Shown here: positions 45,957-57,198 of the stretch, piece by piece
Numbering within the stretch: position 1 is the first letter of the stretch
How the letters are laid out: each line of letters starts with the position of its first letter
NCBI GenBank assembly: GCA_019426215.1
Contig: CM033394.1
Location: 23,456,195 to 23,520,194, forward strand
Reading direction: 5' to 3'
Length of the DNA: 64,000 nucleotides
Source: Buddleja alternifolia
Taxonomy: Eukaryota > Streptophyta > Magnoliopsida > Lamiales > Scrophulariaceae
The notes under the pieces: generated by a model
What the model saw: only the letters and a program-made list of their open reading frames with translations
The model's database searches: none
What the model was told of the DNA's origin: nothing
Program-made: the position numbers and the translations under genes

Positions 45957-46506
45957 AATAAGTGCACACATAGCAGTTACACACATGCACACGACATGTG
46001 CATGTCTCTCTATCTCTCTATATATATTTTATAATAAGAAATATTCATTCTAACCCTAATCACAACTAAGAGTTGTGGATTATTTTCTCTCTTCATTCTC
46101 TTCCACCTCTTTCACTATTCTTTCATCTCATGTGTTGAGTACGAAGAACACTAAGAAATATTCCTACCCCTTTTCTATAAGACAAGATTTGATATTCTCC
46201 TGACTAGCACTAGTGGAGACAATCGACTGTACGAACTAAGTTGTGGATACACCATACAGGCGCAACACTTGGGGCGCTAGAGCAAATCAATCCAGAGATT
46301 TGAAGTAGGGAGTGGCTTAAAAAGACTGTTGCAGATTTGTTCTTCAAGAGGTAAATATGAGAAAACTTTCTTTGTAAGTTTTTGAATCCAATGGTACCAT
46401 GTCTACCTAACCTTGTTTAAGGGACGCCTAGCGTTTTTGTTTAGATTTTAAAGTCCATGCTTCCGCTGTGATTGGCGTCCCCAGGGTTATACATGCAATC
46501 CCAACA
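45955..46506 (+). mobile_element. 3' end of a C-family LTR (J)
   Basis: Matches the end of LTR H: the CT-rich leader, 'catgtgttgag', 'ggcgcaacacttggggcgct', 'cttcaagaggtaaa', and the closing GCAATCCCAACA at 46506. Its left part is replaced by the foldback repeat and AT-rich sequence. It may be the right half of body I. Confidence 0.65.
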
Positions 46507-46719
46507 TATTCTTCATAACTACGATACTCTTCGTGGAAATGTTGAATTTTTTCATTTCACTTTAATGGGATTAGACAATGATATTATGATTTCTGTGTTT
46601 ATTAATTGTATAATCATGCATCATCACTTAGTGAAAAATTTTAGAATGAACTAGAGTTTTCAATCAATGTTTAACTACAATACTACTAGTAGCACATGGA
46701 TTATTGTGTGTAGATTAAT

Positions 46720-47795
46720 ATTAATCAATCTCTCCATTAATTCACAAAGAATTAACTAGCCAATATGTACTACACTAAGTTAAATGTGTGACCCCTTAGA
46801 CTCATTAACAAGCTAGCAATAAGTCCTGTCTCATGAGCTAGATTAATTATTCTCAATAATTATTTAGGTCTTGGATTAACTTCACCAATTAACCCAAGGC
46901 ACCTATTGGTCATGGTTCAATATCTAGCAACGTCTCCACGACTTCTTAGATATTTAACGATGAAAAGCAAACGTATTGAAATTTCAATTTTCATGTGCGT
47001 CGAATCCTTCCGTATTTATTCCGTCTAAGGTCTAGGGTTTGGCGATGGTAGAAACCCTAATAACCTTGAAAACTTTGACTGAGTTGGAAACACTAATGAT
47101 CTGATCTTCCAAGCAGGGATCACCAATCCCTCTCACAAGCTGATGCTCTGGAGAGAGACTTTTATTGATCATTCAACTATATACAATAGCATAGGAAATG
47201 TTGGGCTTTAAGCCCTGGATGGATCCTATATCCATTGTCATCTGCTTTGCTATACTACCAGACTTTACCCAACATATGCCGCCTTATCACTCTCCTGGAG
47301 CGCACGTGTATATCAAAGTATAGTGGGTAGTACCCTTTCTAAAGACATCTCAGGTCTGAGGATTATCTCACACTACGAAATTGAAAGACTCCAAGTTCGA
47401 CAGAACCAACGAGAAATCCTTGGGGAGTCATTCAATTCCATACTTCCCTTAAGTATGAATCTCCGTGTTTTTATTGACTCATCCAGTCTTTGACAATGGA
47501 ACACATCAATCTCTAATAAGAGTTACAGACATGAACAAGTTTTGACGAGTCTCGTGATATCCCACATCTCACAGCCTCTATGACTTGCAACACGTTTTAG
47601 GATTATGGTCTTTGAGAGCGTTCCATAGGTATCCTGACCGCTCCCCTAACCATAAGGTAATCCCTGAGATCTTTATCTATAAAATCTTAAGTAAATAACA
47701 ATAAAGAAGCATACCATATAGATTTGGTATGGTATAAATGATAAGACTGTCATAGTATTTATGATCCAGCGTTCAAGCTAACAGATAGCTTGCCA
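46720..47795 (-). mobile_element. truncated C-family LTR (K), minus strand
   Basis: Collinear with the first half of the 5' LTR of C (38870-39961), same orientation, many substitutions. It ends at about 47795 where a plus-strand copia gag fragment begins, and its other end is cut at about 46720. No duplication is visible. The 46507-46719 stretch to its left is unassigned. Confidence 0.7.
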
Positions 47796-48605
47796 GGCAT
47801 ATAAGAGGAAGAGAGGCAAGAAGCAAAATGGAGCATTAAAAGCTGAGGGAAACATAGGAAAAAGAAAGGATGCCAAGGTTCAAAAGTACAAAGGACATGC
47901 ATGGACCAAATAAGTCAAACATCTGCCTTTACTACAAAGAGGCTAGTCACGGGATGCATGACTGCTCGAAGCTAAAGGCTGATGTTTCTACAGGTATGGA
48001 ACTTAATATTTTAGAAACTAATCGTTCTATAGATGTATTCTCCACTTCGTGGATTCTAGACTTTGGAGCTAGTGCTCATGTCAGTGTTTTGAAATAGGAT
48101 CTAGAAAGAATTAGGAGGCTTGAGGAGCAAGAATTGATGATCAATGTTGGCAGCGGACATAGTGTGGCAACCACTCACATAGGATCCACTTCTATAGTTT
48201 TATCTACTGGACCTTTAATTACTTTAGATGATTTCCTGGTTTTGCCCAATGGGCTTAAAAATATTTGTTCTATTCCTGTTTTAGTTAGACTTAGATACGA
48301 TTTTAGTTTTATGAACAATGTTTGTAATATTTATTTAGAAATAAATGTGTTGGCTTTGCATCTTTATTAAATGGTTTATACTACTTAAATTTCCAAAATA
48401 GATGTATTTTGAATACAATTACAAAGAAAGAGGTATGTTTGGGACAAACCAAAGACTCTTTGGGCATTTGAGACTAGGTCATGCTGGAGAGTTTAAAATT
48501 CACGAGCTTAAGAAAGATGGGCTAATAAGTACATTAGGGTCGGACCCATTTCCTACTTGAAAATCTTGTCTCAAAGGAAAAATGATTAGGTCACCCTTCG
48601 CGGGG
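47796..48605 (+). pseudogene. copia nucleocapsid/protease/GAG-pre-integrase fragment (L)
   Basis: Related to B at 10290-11090. The zinc knuckle is changed to CLYYKEASHGMHDC (second Cys now Tyr), and the protease site reads WILDFGASAHVS (DSG to DFG). Both should be inactivating. KNICSIPVLVRLRYDFSF follows, with several stops, then GAG-pre-integrase relics (ETRSC..GRV, then CLKGKM). Open pieces are 47870-48097 and 48134-48370. It is cut at 48605 by the Sirevirus M; its continuation is not within the window. Confidence 0.82.
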
Positions 48606-49423
48606 TGTTAGGAATTTCATGTTAGATGTTTTGATGATGACAATTAGGATTCTATGTTAGACCCCAAGAAATGTAAGTATAAAAGCTTTCATAGAACAAA
48701 TGTATAAGCGTCTGAAAGCTTGTTTATTTTATTAGGCTTATATTTTTATCTTTATAGATTTTAGACTAAGAATGTGATACTAGATCACTAGAAGAGTTCT
48801 GTGTGAGTCTACCAAGTGATGAAGTTGAAGATCAAACGTCTGAAGGAACAGTAAAGATAAAGATTAGTCTCAAGCGTCCGTCAAAGCGCTAAAAGACTGT
48901 CCCAAGTTATGAAACCAGCGCTCAAGATTTATTATGAACTTTAGACCAAGTACTTAACACTAAGTCAATGATAGAATTCTTAGTGAGTCTATCAAAGATA
49001 AAGTGGAAGGTCAAGCGTCTAAAAATCGGGCAAAGAATACTGACTCTTTTTAAGCGTCTGTTTAGCACATAGAAGACTGCTTTCAAAAAGCCCAACATCT
49101 AAAAGCTCAAGCGTGCAGTTCTCAAAATGTAACATGAAGACGTAAGCCCAAGTTACTAAACACTTAAAAAATGCATGACCCAACAGTAATTATTTCCAAA
49201 CGGGAATAAGACAAGATGCATCAAAAGTCGGATAAGTGCTATTAAAATATAAGCACTACAACTTATGGGCAAACCATTTATTTGACAAAGACTGTCAGAG
49301 TTATGAAACCAAGAACATGCCTAACTAATTAAAAATACCCAAAGTTAGGGATGTCAGAACTCATGGAATGTTTAGGGAAACGAGATCCCAACCGTGTCCA
49401 ACGAACAAAAACCACAAATAACC

Positions 49424-49431
49424 TATAAATA
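49424..49431 (+). promoter_or_regulatory. TATA box of the Sirevirus M LTR
   Basis: TATAAATA in cctataaatagccc, a textbook plant TATA context. The same box is present in the related solo LTR D. It would drive the genomic RNA of M. Confidence 0.7.
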
Positions 49432-49813
49432 GCCCTTTCAACAAAAAGAAAACAAGCAGTGACACATACAAGAGATACACCCGAATATATTAGTGTGAAT
49501 AAAGTCACAATCTCTTGTATATACAAAAAGACACAAGAAAAGAATAAAAACTTTGTTGAAAGAAAAGCCTACAAAATCCATAGGCAAATATCCTTATAAG
49601 CTTTTCACAAATATTCTAGAAACAGTCAAATATATCTCAAACCCTTCTTTGAAGACCCTACACTACTATTGAGATATCTTCAAGTTGTTTGAACTTTCCA
49701 AAAACAAACAAACCCATTATATAAACTCTCAACATCTTTCATCTGAGTGAGAAAGCTTGTTGATTTACAAGCAATATTTTTGTGTAAAAGAAGCTTGTGG
49801 AAGAAGATCTCTA

Positions 49814-49990
49814 TTGGAGCTGAAATCTGTGTGACCAAGGAGTTCCGGGATCAAGCGTAACTTGCATTATTTCTGAGTGGAAGAAGCAAGAGGATAGAAG
49901 GTCTTTATTGGAGCTGAAATCTGTGTGACCAAGGAGTTCCGAGATCATATCCAATCTCCCTCTATTTTGTAAAAGTCTCTGTGTGACTCT
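49814..49990 (+). repeat. 93-bp tandem duplication in the M LTR
   Basis: 'ttggagctgaaatctgtgtg' and 'accaaggagttccg' occur at 49814 and 49907 with the same spacing. LTR D has one copy in the matching place (about 31305-31350). Confidence 0.8.
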
Positions 49991-50402
49991 TCGATAATCA
50001 TCATAGTGGAAAACCTCCCTGATAAAAGAAGAAGAAGGACGTAGCTGGGATTACATCACCCAGTGAACCTTATAAATATCCTGTGTCATTTACTGCTTTA
50101 ACTATTTACTGTTTTATTGCTTTACTATTCATATTACATATACTTTGATAAAGTTTTAAAACACCTATGCGACTACTTTTGATTAACAAACCGAATGCTA
50201 AGCTATAAAATACTTCCGTTGTGCTAAACCTGATTTAGTGACTAAACTCTGCCCTACTTTGGTAATCGTTGAAATCACCAAGTCTAAGTTAACTTTCCCC
50301 AAGCGCCTGAAACTAGCGCTTAAGTCATCATCTCTCAAGCGCCGCACCCAGCGCTCAAAGCTTTCCGAGCGTTCAAATACTTCAAAGTGATACGAATTTT
50401 TA

Positions 50403-50487
50403 GAAGTCGAAAAAGACTTCAGGGTCTATTCAACCCCCCCCCCCTTCTAGACCCTTTCGTATACCACTTGGGACCAACAAGTGGTAT
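50403..50487 (+). other. three successive hairpins at the LTR end and primer site of M
   Basis: Stem 1: gaagtc/gacttc (50403-50420). Stem 2: agggtct/agaccct (50421-50427 with 50449-50455), with the poly-C tract in the loop. Stem 3: ATACCACTTG (50461-50470) pairs perfectly with CAAGTGGTAT (50478-50487), the latter spanning the last LTR bases and the first six bases of the PBS. Stems 1 and 2 are intact in D (30765-30813, minus), and CCACTTG of stem 3 is kept. In RNA form this would fold the primer site into a hairpin with U5. Confidence 0.7.
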
Positions 50488-50493
50488 CAGAGC
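50482..50493 (+). other. primer binding site of Sirevirus M (initiator Met tRNA)
   Basis: TGGTATCAGAGC begins two bases after the LTR end and is followed by GGTTGAAG. It is complementary to the 3' end of plant initiator Met tRNA. Confidence 0.93.
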
Positions 50494-50587
50494 GGTTGAA
50501 GTTGAAACCTAAGCGTTTCCAAGCGTAACTGCTTGTTTAGATCCATTTTTCTAAAAATAGTCGCTTTAAAATTACTTTAAATTTTTC

Positions 50588-52807
50588 ATGGCATTTTCTA
50601 AAGTTCCCAAGTTGACCGAGTCAAATTATGATTCATGGAAGGTCAAAGCGTTTACTTATTTGTGTTCATGTGATGATGAAATGTGTGATATCATTTCTGA
50701 TGGGCCAATCAAAATATACAAAGTTATCACCAGAGCACCCGAAGCCACAGAAGAAACACCTGACGGTTATATGGAGAAGCCCAAACAAGAATGGTCCACC
50801 GATGAGCGTCGACGAGCCAATCTAGACAATGTCGGTCGGAATGCCTTATACACAGCTATTGGTGACAATGACAACTTATTCAACAAAGTCAAATCATGCA
50901 ATACAACCAAAGAGATTTGGGATAAGTTGGCTACTATTTGTGGTGGCTCAGCACAAATTAAGGAAAACAAATTATCAATTGCCAAAGAAAAGTTCGACAG
51001 CTTTAAGATGTTATCCAATGAGACGCTAGAACAATTAGACATGAGATTTACAGCTCTTGTCACTGAATTAACATCTTTGGGCATGGAATTACAAAATCGG
51101 GAAATGGTTGTCAAAATCTTCAGAAGTCTCCCGAGTAAATTCCTTATGAAAACAACTGCAATGAGAGAATCAAGCAATCTGGATAGTCTAACTCCAGAAG
51201 ATGCCTTTTCAGAACTCAAGGCATTTGAGTTTGAATTGAATTCGGCCAGCGATGCAGTGAGCAGTCCAGTAATTGAATCTGGAGCGCTAATGGCATCAAT
51301 CAAAGGAAAATCCAGTAGTAAAGGAAAGGCTTCAGATATAAGTGAGGAAGAAGAACTAGCGCTTCTAAACAGATTCAGAAAGTTCCTGAAATATGATAAG
51401 AAAGGAAACAGTCCTAAACATCCAGGACAAAATTCATATCAAGCACCTGTTCAAAATCTACAACATTATCAAACGCCTCACTATCCTGCACCCTTCTCTC
51501 CAGCGCCAATTCAGTATCAAGCGTCTTCTCAGCAAGATCTCTCAGCGCCAGTGGTCTCAAAACCACGATTTGCAATATTAACAAATGAACAAAAGATGAA
51601 AACTAACCTTTGTTATAATTGCAGGAAACCAGGGCATTTCCAAGTTAATTGCCCATATCCAAATGTGTCTAAACCCATAAAGCAAGACCAAACAAACAGA
51701 AACCAATTCAGGAATAATCTGTGGCAACAAGGGTTGCTAGCAGAATCAGAACCATTCTACACACCTGAAGAGGACTTGGAATCATCAGATGAAAGCAGTG
51801 ATGATGAGCCTTCAAGCGACTCAGCATTTATTTGTCTCATGGCATGAGATGATGAAGCGTCTGACGATTCGCTATCTGAGGTAACCACTGAATTATGTCA
51901 TCCTCTTTCTTATGATGAATTACTTGACAAAGTAAAAGAATACTATAAAGATTGTCAAGAAGCCGCAAAATTATTTCAAAATCACCTTTATATTATTTCA
52001 GCGCTCAAAAGGGATAAAGTAACGCTCAAAGCAGAGTTGCAAGTTCAGCAACAGTGCATTGAGAAGAACCAATCGCTTGAGAGTGAAATTATTCAATTAA
52101 GAAGTGATATTGACATAATAGTCAAGAGAGAAGTTGAAGTAAGTGCTAAACTTGCTAAATCAGAGCAGCTTATCTCATCATTATCAAAAGCTTCTAGAAC
52201 GCTAGATAATGTGACTGAAGTAACCAGAGCATTTGGTAAAAAGACCGGTTTAGGTTGTGATAAATTTGGTCATAAAACCAAAGCGTCTAAGGTTATAACA
52301 ACCAACAAAGGAAAAGGTGTAACCTTTGTTAAAGAAAGCTCAAACAGACAAACGCTGAATGAGACTCAGGATATTGGTACGAGATCAAATGAGAAAGTCA
52401 ACACTGACTCAGGCAAAGGAAAGTCCAAAGTGAATGATTCACAAAAGAAAGTATATCCAAACGCTCAAAAGGCTAAGGAAAAACTTTCTACAAGTAAATC
52501 AAACGCTAAGCGTCTAGCACCAAAAGTGCATCCTAAGTCAATATCAAGGAAATACCAACGTCAATATCCACAAAGATCTAGATCATATTATCAATACTAT
52601 GATAACTATGATTATGACTGTGATTATTACTATAATCAAGGATATTACTATACACCTAAAAAACACACACAACACAAACCGAAACCCAAGAAGGCCAATC
52701 TTCCTGAAATAAAGACAATGCAAATATGGGTTCCGAAAATTCTAATTCAGACTAACGTTACTAACAAAGAAGGACCCAAAACAAAATGGGTACCTAAGAA
52801 GAATTAG
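50588..52807 (+). pseudogene. Sirevirus Gag (element M), one in-frame stop
   Basis: ATG 50588 opens a frame that runs to TAG 52805-52807, broken only by a TGA at 51845-51847, in the same frame on both sides. Residues about 1-190 form the copia capsid (LTESNYDSWKVKAFTYL..ETLEQLDMRFTALVTELTSLG). A CCHC zinc knuckle CYNCRKPGHFQVNC lies near 341-354, followed by an acidic Ser/Asp stretch (about 400-430) and, after the TGA, a coiled coil (52030-52200). The C-terminal part is Lys-rich, then Tyr-rich (YYQYYDNYDYD..DYYYNQGYYY). A long Gag with a C-terminal extension is typical of Sireviruses. A CGA-to-TGA change would explain the stop. Confidence 0.9.
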
Positions 52808-52820
52808 AACTGCCCTTTGA

Positions 52821-53453
52821 ATGCAGGTACCTAGAGCCAACACCGATACCTCAACTTGGTACATAGATAGTGGGTCGTCGAGACATATGACTGGCTCAAA
52901 GGATCTCTTGATCAACTATCGTGCAACCAATGGTCCTTAAGTTATATTCGGTGACAACTCTAAAGGTAAAACTAAAGGTATAGGTATCATGCATAGAGGG
53001 AACATCATGATTAATGATGTATACTATGTTGAGGGTCTTAAACATAATCTCCTAAGCATAAGTCAATTTTGTGATGAAGGCTTTGAAATTAAATTCTCTA
53101 GTGACTTTTGCGAGATAATCGATATTGAGACAGGATCTACTAAATTAAAAGGAAAAAGAACAAACAATGTATACTTAGTAGATTGGGATTCAACATTAGA
53201 TAACAACTCTACATGCTTCGCAGCTAATAGTCAAAATGAATTGGGTTGGTTATGGCATAGAAAAATGAATCACCTCAACTTTAAGGCAATCTCTCAATTA
53301 ATATCGCTAAATCTTGTAGAGGGATTACCTAAGGGTTCCTTTAATAAAGATCGCTTATGTGATGCTTGTCAAATATGGGTAAGCAAGTTAAATCATCTTT
53401 TAAGAAGAAGCTTCATCTATCGACATCTCGAATACTTGAATTACTACATTTAG
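52821..53453 (+). pseudogene. Sirevirus protease and GAG-pre-integrase region (element M)
   Basis: Begins near ATG 52821 in another frame than gag. The protease site WYIDSGSSRHMTG keeps the catalytic Asp. A TAA lies at 52938-52940 in the same frame. Then come HRGNIMINDVYYVEGLKHNLLSISQFCDEG and the integrase zinc block WLWHRKMNHLNFKAI..CDACQ. At about 53370 two extra bases ('at' doubled) shift the frame; the next region continues 2 bases on. The final 25 codons to 53453 are out-of-frame noise. Confidence 0.88.
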
Positions 53454-54642
53454 ATTTGTTTGGTCCTATTCAAATCATGAGCGTTAGTGGTAAAAAGTAC
53501 TCTCTAGTAATAGTTGATGATTTCTCACGCTATACATGGGTAGAATTTTTAGCATCTAAAGATGAAACTAGTGCCAAGCTCACTTCTCTAATTCGTCAAC
53601 TACAAAACTCAAAAGATCTAAAAGTAACAAGAATTAGAAGTGATAGAGGAACTGAATTTACTAAACATATTGTTGAGAAATTTTGTAAAGACCTTGGAAT
53701 ACTTCATGAGTATTCAGCACCTAGAACACCTCAACAAAATGGAGTGGCCGAGCGACGGAACAGAACGCTTAAAGAAGCTGCTAGGACTATGTTAGCCGAG
53801 TCTAAGCTGCCTCAAAGGTTTTGGGCCAAAGCTATCAATACCGCTTGCTACACTCAGAACCGGTGTATGATCAACAAGCAACATGAAAAGACTCCATATG
53901 AGTTATGGAAGGGACGTAAGCCGAATGTTTCATACTTTCATGTATTTGGTTCAAAATGTTTCATTCATAACAATGGATCCCAAAGCCTAAAGACATTTGA
54001 TCCTAAAGCGGATGAAGGAATTTTTCTAGGCTATGCCAAAAATGGAAAGAGCTTTCGCATCTTAAATAAGATTAAATCGAAGGTTGAAGAATCCATTCAT
54101 GTTGTGTTTGATGATGCTAACTAAGAACCGAGTAAGGTTAATATTAATGATGTAGGAATTGAAGATTTATCTCAACGAGCGTCACAAATCAATCTGTGTA
54201 ATGATAGTGACATTGATGAAGATAATGAGATCATTGTACCTAATCCTAAGATTACTCGTAAGGGTATCAATAATGATATTGCAAGAAACGCTTATGATCA
54301 TGAAGAGAATGTCCATCAAGAGCAAACTCAAACTGTAAACACTGAAGCGCCTACGCAAGAAATTGGTCAAGCGTCTGCACAGCTTAATCACGTGTCGGAT
54401 CAATCTATTAACCCGTTCCATCCAGACAGAAAATGGCTCAGAGACCATCCACCGGAACTAATTATTGGAGATGCTGGAGCACTTGTTAGAACTAGAGCCG
54501 CTACAATAAATGAGGCCATGTTTGCAAGTTTCCTATCTCAAATGGAACCAAAGAAAGTGGATGAAGCGCTTAACGATCCAAGCTGGATTGAAGCCATGCA
54601 AGAAGAGCTAAATCAGTTTGAAGAAACGAGGTATGGACGTTA
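53366..54642 (+). pseudogene. Sirevirus integrase and linker (element M)
   Basis: Reads MGKQVKSSFKKK, LLHLDLFGPIQ (first catalytic Asp), VIVDDFSRYTWVEFL, RIRSDRGTEFT (second Asp) and NGVAERRNRTL (third acid). The DDE core is therefore intact. GRKPNVSYFHVFGSKCFIHN and an FLGYAKNGKSFRI block follow. A TAA at 54122-54124 is the only stop in frame before the linker ends at 54641 ([26 protein letters not shown]). A one-base loss near 54625 moves the frame into the RT segment. Confidence 0.9.
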
Positions 54643-55605
54643 GTGCGAAGGCCAACTCATCAAGGAGTTATTGGTACTAGATGGGTTTATAGAAACAAAA
54701 TGGATGAGAATGGCATTTTGATTAGAAACAAATCCAGACTTGTAGCACAAGGATACTGTCAAGAAGAGGGTATCGACTTCGATGAGACATACGCTCCTGT
54801 CGTCCGTCTTGAAGCTATTCGCATGTTTCTAGCGTTTGCAGCATTCAACAAATTTACAGTATATCAAATGGATGTAAAGAGTGCATTTCTGAATGGTAAA
54901 CTTCAAGAAGAAGTATATGTGGAGCAACCACCAGGATTCATCAACAACCATGGGAAGAGTATGGTCTACAAATTGGACAAGGCACTTTATGGTCTTAAAC
55001 AAGCACCAAGAGCATGGTATGACACTCTTTCTATCTTCCTTATAGGTAAAGGCTTTTCAAAAGGCAGCGTTGACACAACGTTATTCAAAATTACCCATAA
55101 TGAAGATATTCTATTAGTTCAAATTTATGTTGATGATATTATATTTGGATCTACCAATAAGCATCTATGTGAGAAATTTTCGAAAATGATGCAAGATCAA
55201 TTTGAAATGAGCATGATGGGTGAATTAACTTTCTTCCTAGGATTACAAGTTAAACAACTCCCTAATGACATATTTATAAACCAAACTAAATATACTAGAG
55301 ATATGATTAAGAAATTTGGTATGGAAAATGCATCACCTTCCAAAATTCCAATGAGCCAAACGCTTAAGCTAGATAAAGATGATAATGGAAAGAAAATTGA
55401 TATCACTAACTATAGAGGTATTATTGGATCACTTCTTTATATTACAGCTAGTAGACCTGATATTATGTTCTCGGTATGCATGTGTGCACGATTTCAAGCC
55501 GATCCTAGAGAATCACACCTAATTGCTGCCAAAAAGATCCTTAAGTACCTAAAAGGCACACAAAATGTGGGCTATGGTATCCTAGGGATTCTCCTTTTGA
55601 ACTAA
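54643..55605 (+). pseudogene. Sirevirus reverse transcriptase (element M)
   Basis: Complete set of copia RT blocks: [81 protein letters not shown] and the active site [12 protein letters not shown] with both Asp residues. [15 protein letters not shown] and [26 protein letters not shown] follow. The frame breaks at about 55578, where one T is missing before 'atggtatcc'. The expected [22 protein letters not shown] block continues in the next frame. Confidence 0.92.
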
Positions 55606-56071
55606 TTGGTTATTCAGATGCAGATTTTGCAGGATGCAAGATAGACAGAAAAAGTACTAGTGGTACATGTCAATTTCTAGGTGATAGACTAAGTTCATGG
55701 CATAGTAAGAAGCAACAATCCATAGCGACTTCTACCGCTGAAGCTGAGTATGTAGCCGCTGGAAGCTGTTGTGCACAAATCCTTTGGATGAGGCAACAAC
55801 TTAGAGACTATGGAGTAGTCTTAAGTCCAACTCCTATCCATTGTGACAATCAAAGCGCTTTGCGATGACTCAAAATCCAGTTCTTCACTCTAGAACCAAA
55901 CACATTGACATCCGCTATCACTTTCTACGTGACCACGTTCAAAAGAAAGATATCTCCATGCACTTCATTGGTACAGAAAAGCAATTGGCAGATATCTTCA
56001 CCAAAGCGCTCAACGAACAACGTTTCCTCACTTTAAGAAGTGAACTAGGTATGATTGATCTAAACGCTTAA
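55606..56071 (+). pseudogene. Sirevirus RNase H (element M)
   Basis: GYSDADFAGCKIDRKSTSG, SSWHSKKQQSIATSTAEAEYVAAG and IHCDNQSAL keep the acidic residues of copia RNase H. Another shift near 55860 is followed by an open end (55865-56071) with HSRTKHIDIRYHFLRDHV and KQLADIFTKAL, ending LNA then TAA. Confidence 0.9.
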
Positions 56072-57198
56072 TCATTCGAAACATCATATTTTCTAGGCAT
56101 AAAATTTAGGGGGAATTCACTTTATTTTATGTATTAAATAATTGACAATAAGTTATCAACTTTAGGGGGAACCTACATAGGGGGACCCTTAAAATAAATA
56201 ACTCTATTTAAGTGAATATGACCAAAAAACGTTTTTCCTTGCATTGGTCATAAGTACTTAGCATTATACACTTAAATTATTCGGACGCTTATCACACATA
56301 TCTTTCTTAGCGTCTGTGCTATTTTCAAAACACTAAACGCTTAAACTTATTCCCAGTCAAGCGCTTAGTAAAAAGATATTTCAACTAGAGCATACCTTAC
56401 CCGAAGCTAAACAGAAAATGGTGGATTAGTCAATCAATGCAATTAATGCTGACTTGACATCCCTTATCTCTGTTCAAGAAAACCCAAGGGTACTCATTGA
56501 TTTTTCAAAAAGATGGTTCAGCTTATGCACACGTGTAAATACACTCACCATGTATTTTAGGCGAGTACATCTAACGCTGAATATTCTAAATTAACTCAAA
56601 AGTATATTGTCTTTATCGAAAATAGTGTCCTTGCATACTTAGAAAAATAAGACAAATATTACATCTTTATATAAAAAGGGGGATTTGGGAAGAATTTCAA
56701 ATTTGTCGAGCGTCAATATAAAACATCCTTACAAATAATAAAGTATGACGAGCGTCAAATTTCTGATAAAGCAAAATCATATCTACACGCTCCAAATAAT
56801 CAAAAATTGGCGGGTACTTACATAGTTCTTCAAAATGATGGCTCTCAAACAGTTTGTGATGGTATACGTGTGAACATTTCACACGCGCATGTATCACACT
56901 TAAACTCTGAATCGTTTTATTTCAAATCTCTACTCGGACTTCAAAAAATTATATGTGGGAGTTACCAAATGTAACCGTGCCTACCTTTTAAAATTCACGT
57001 CCACAGTTATCTTGCTCAAAGGCTGAGATCTAATTGATTTCCACGTGTCAAAATCCTAACAAAGAGAGAAAACACAAATTCCAAACTATGTTACTAAAAA
57101 CTAATTTTGTGCAGAAAAGAACCCATTTCTACTCAAACTCTCTCCAAAAATCTCTCTCTCTCTAAAAGCAAAAATCTCTCAATCACTCTTTATCAAAA
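56072..57198 (+). other. spacer between pol and the third ORF of element M
   Basis: No credible ORF. Purine tracts 'tttaggggga' and 'ataggggga' recur at about 56107, 56163 and 56178, PPT-like words of a sort often found after pol in this lineage (family knowledge). The last 150 bp are rich in CT and 'aaatctctc' before ATG 57199, as in an untranslated leader. Confidence 0.6.

Larger units (their letters stand above)
48606..50479 (+). repeat. 5' LTR of Sirevirus M
   Basis: 1874 bp, TGTTAGGAATTTCATG to GGGACCAACA. Solo LTR D is a diverged copy. It contains a TATA box (49424), a 93-bp tandem duplication (about 49814-49990), a poly-C tract (50434-50444) and three hairpins at the end. Words built on 'aagcgtc/agcgct' recur all through the element. 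Confidence 0.92.

Noticed and set aside
50767..51303. 178-codon minus-strand open frame
   Set aside because: Antisense shadow of the Sirevirus gag, which has clear capsid and zinc-knuckle motifs on the plus strand.
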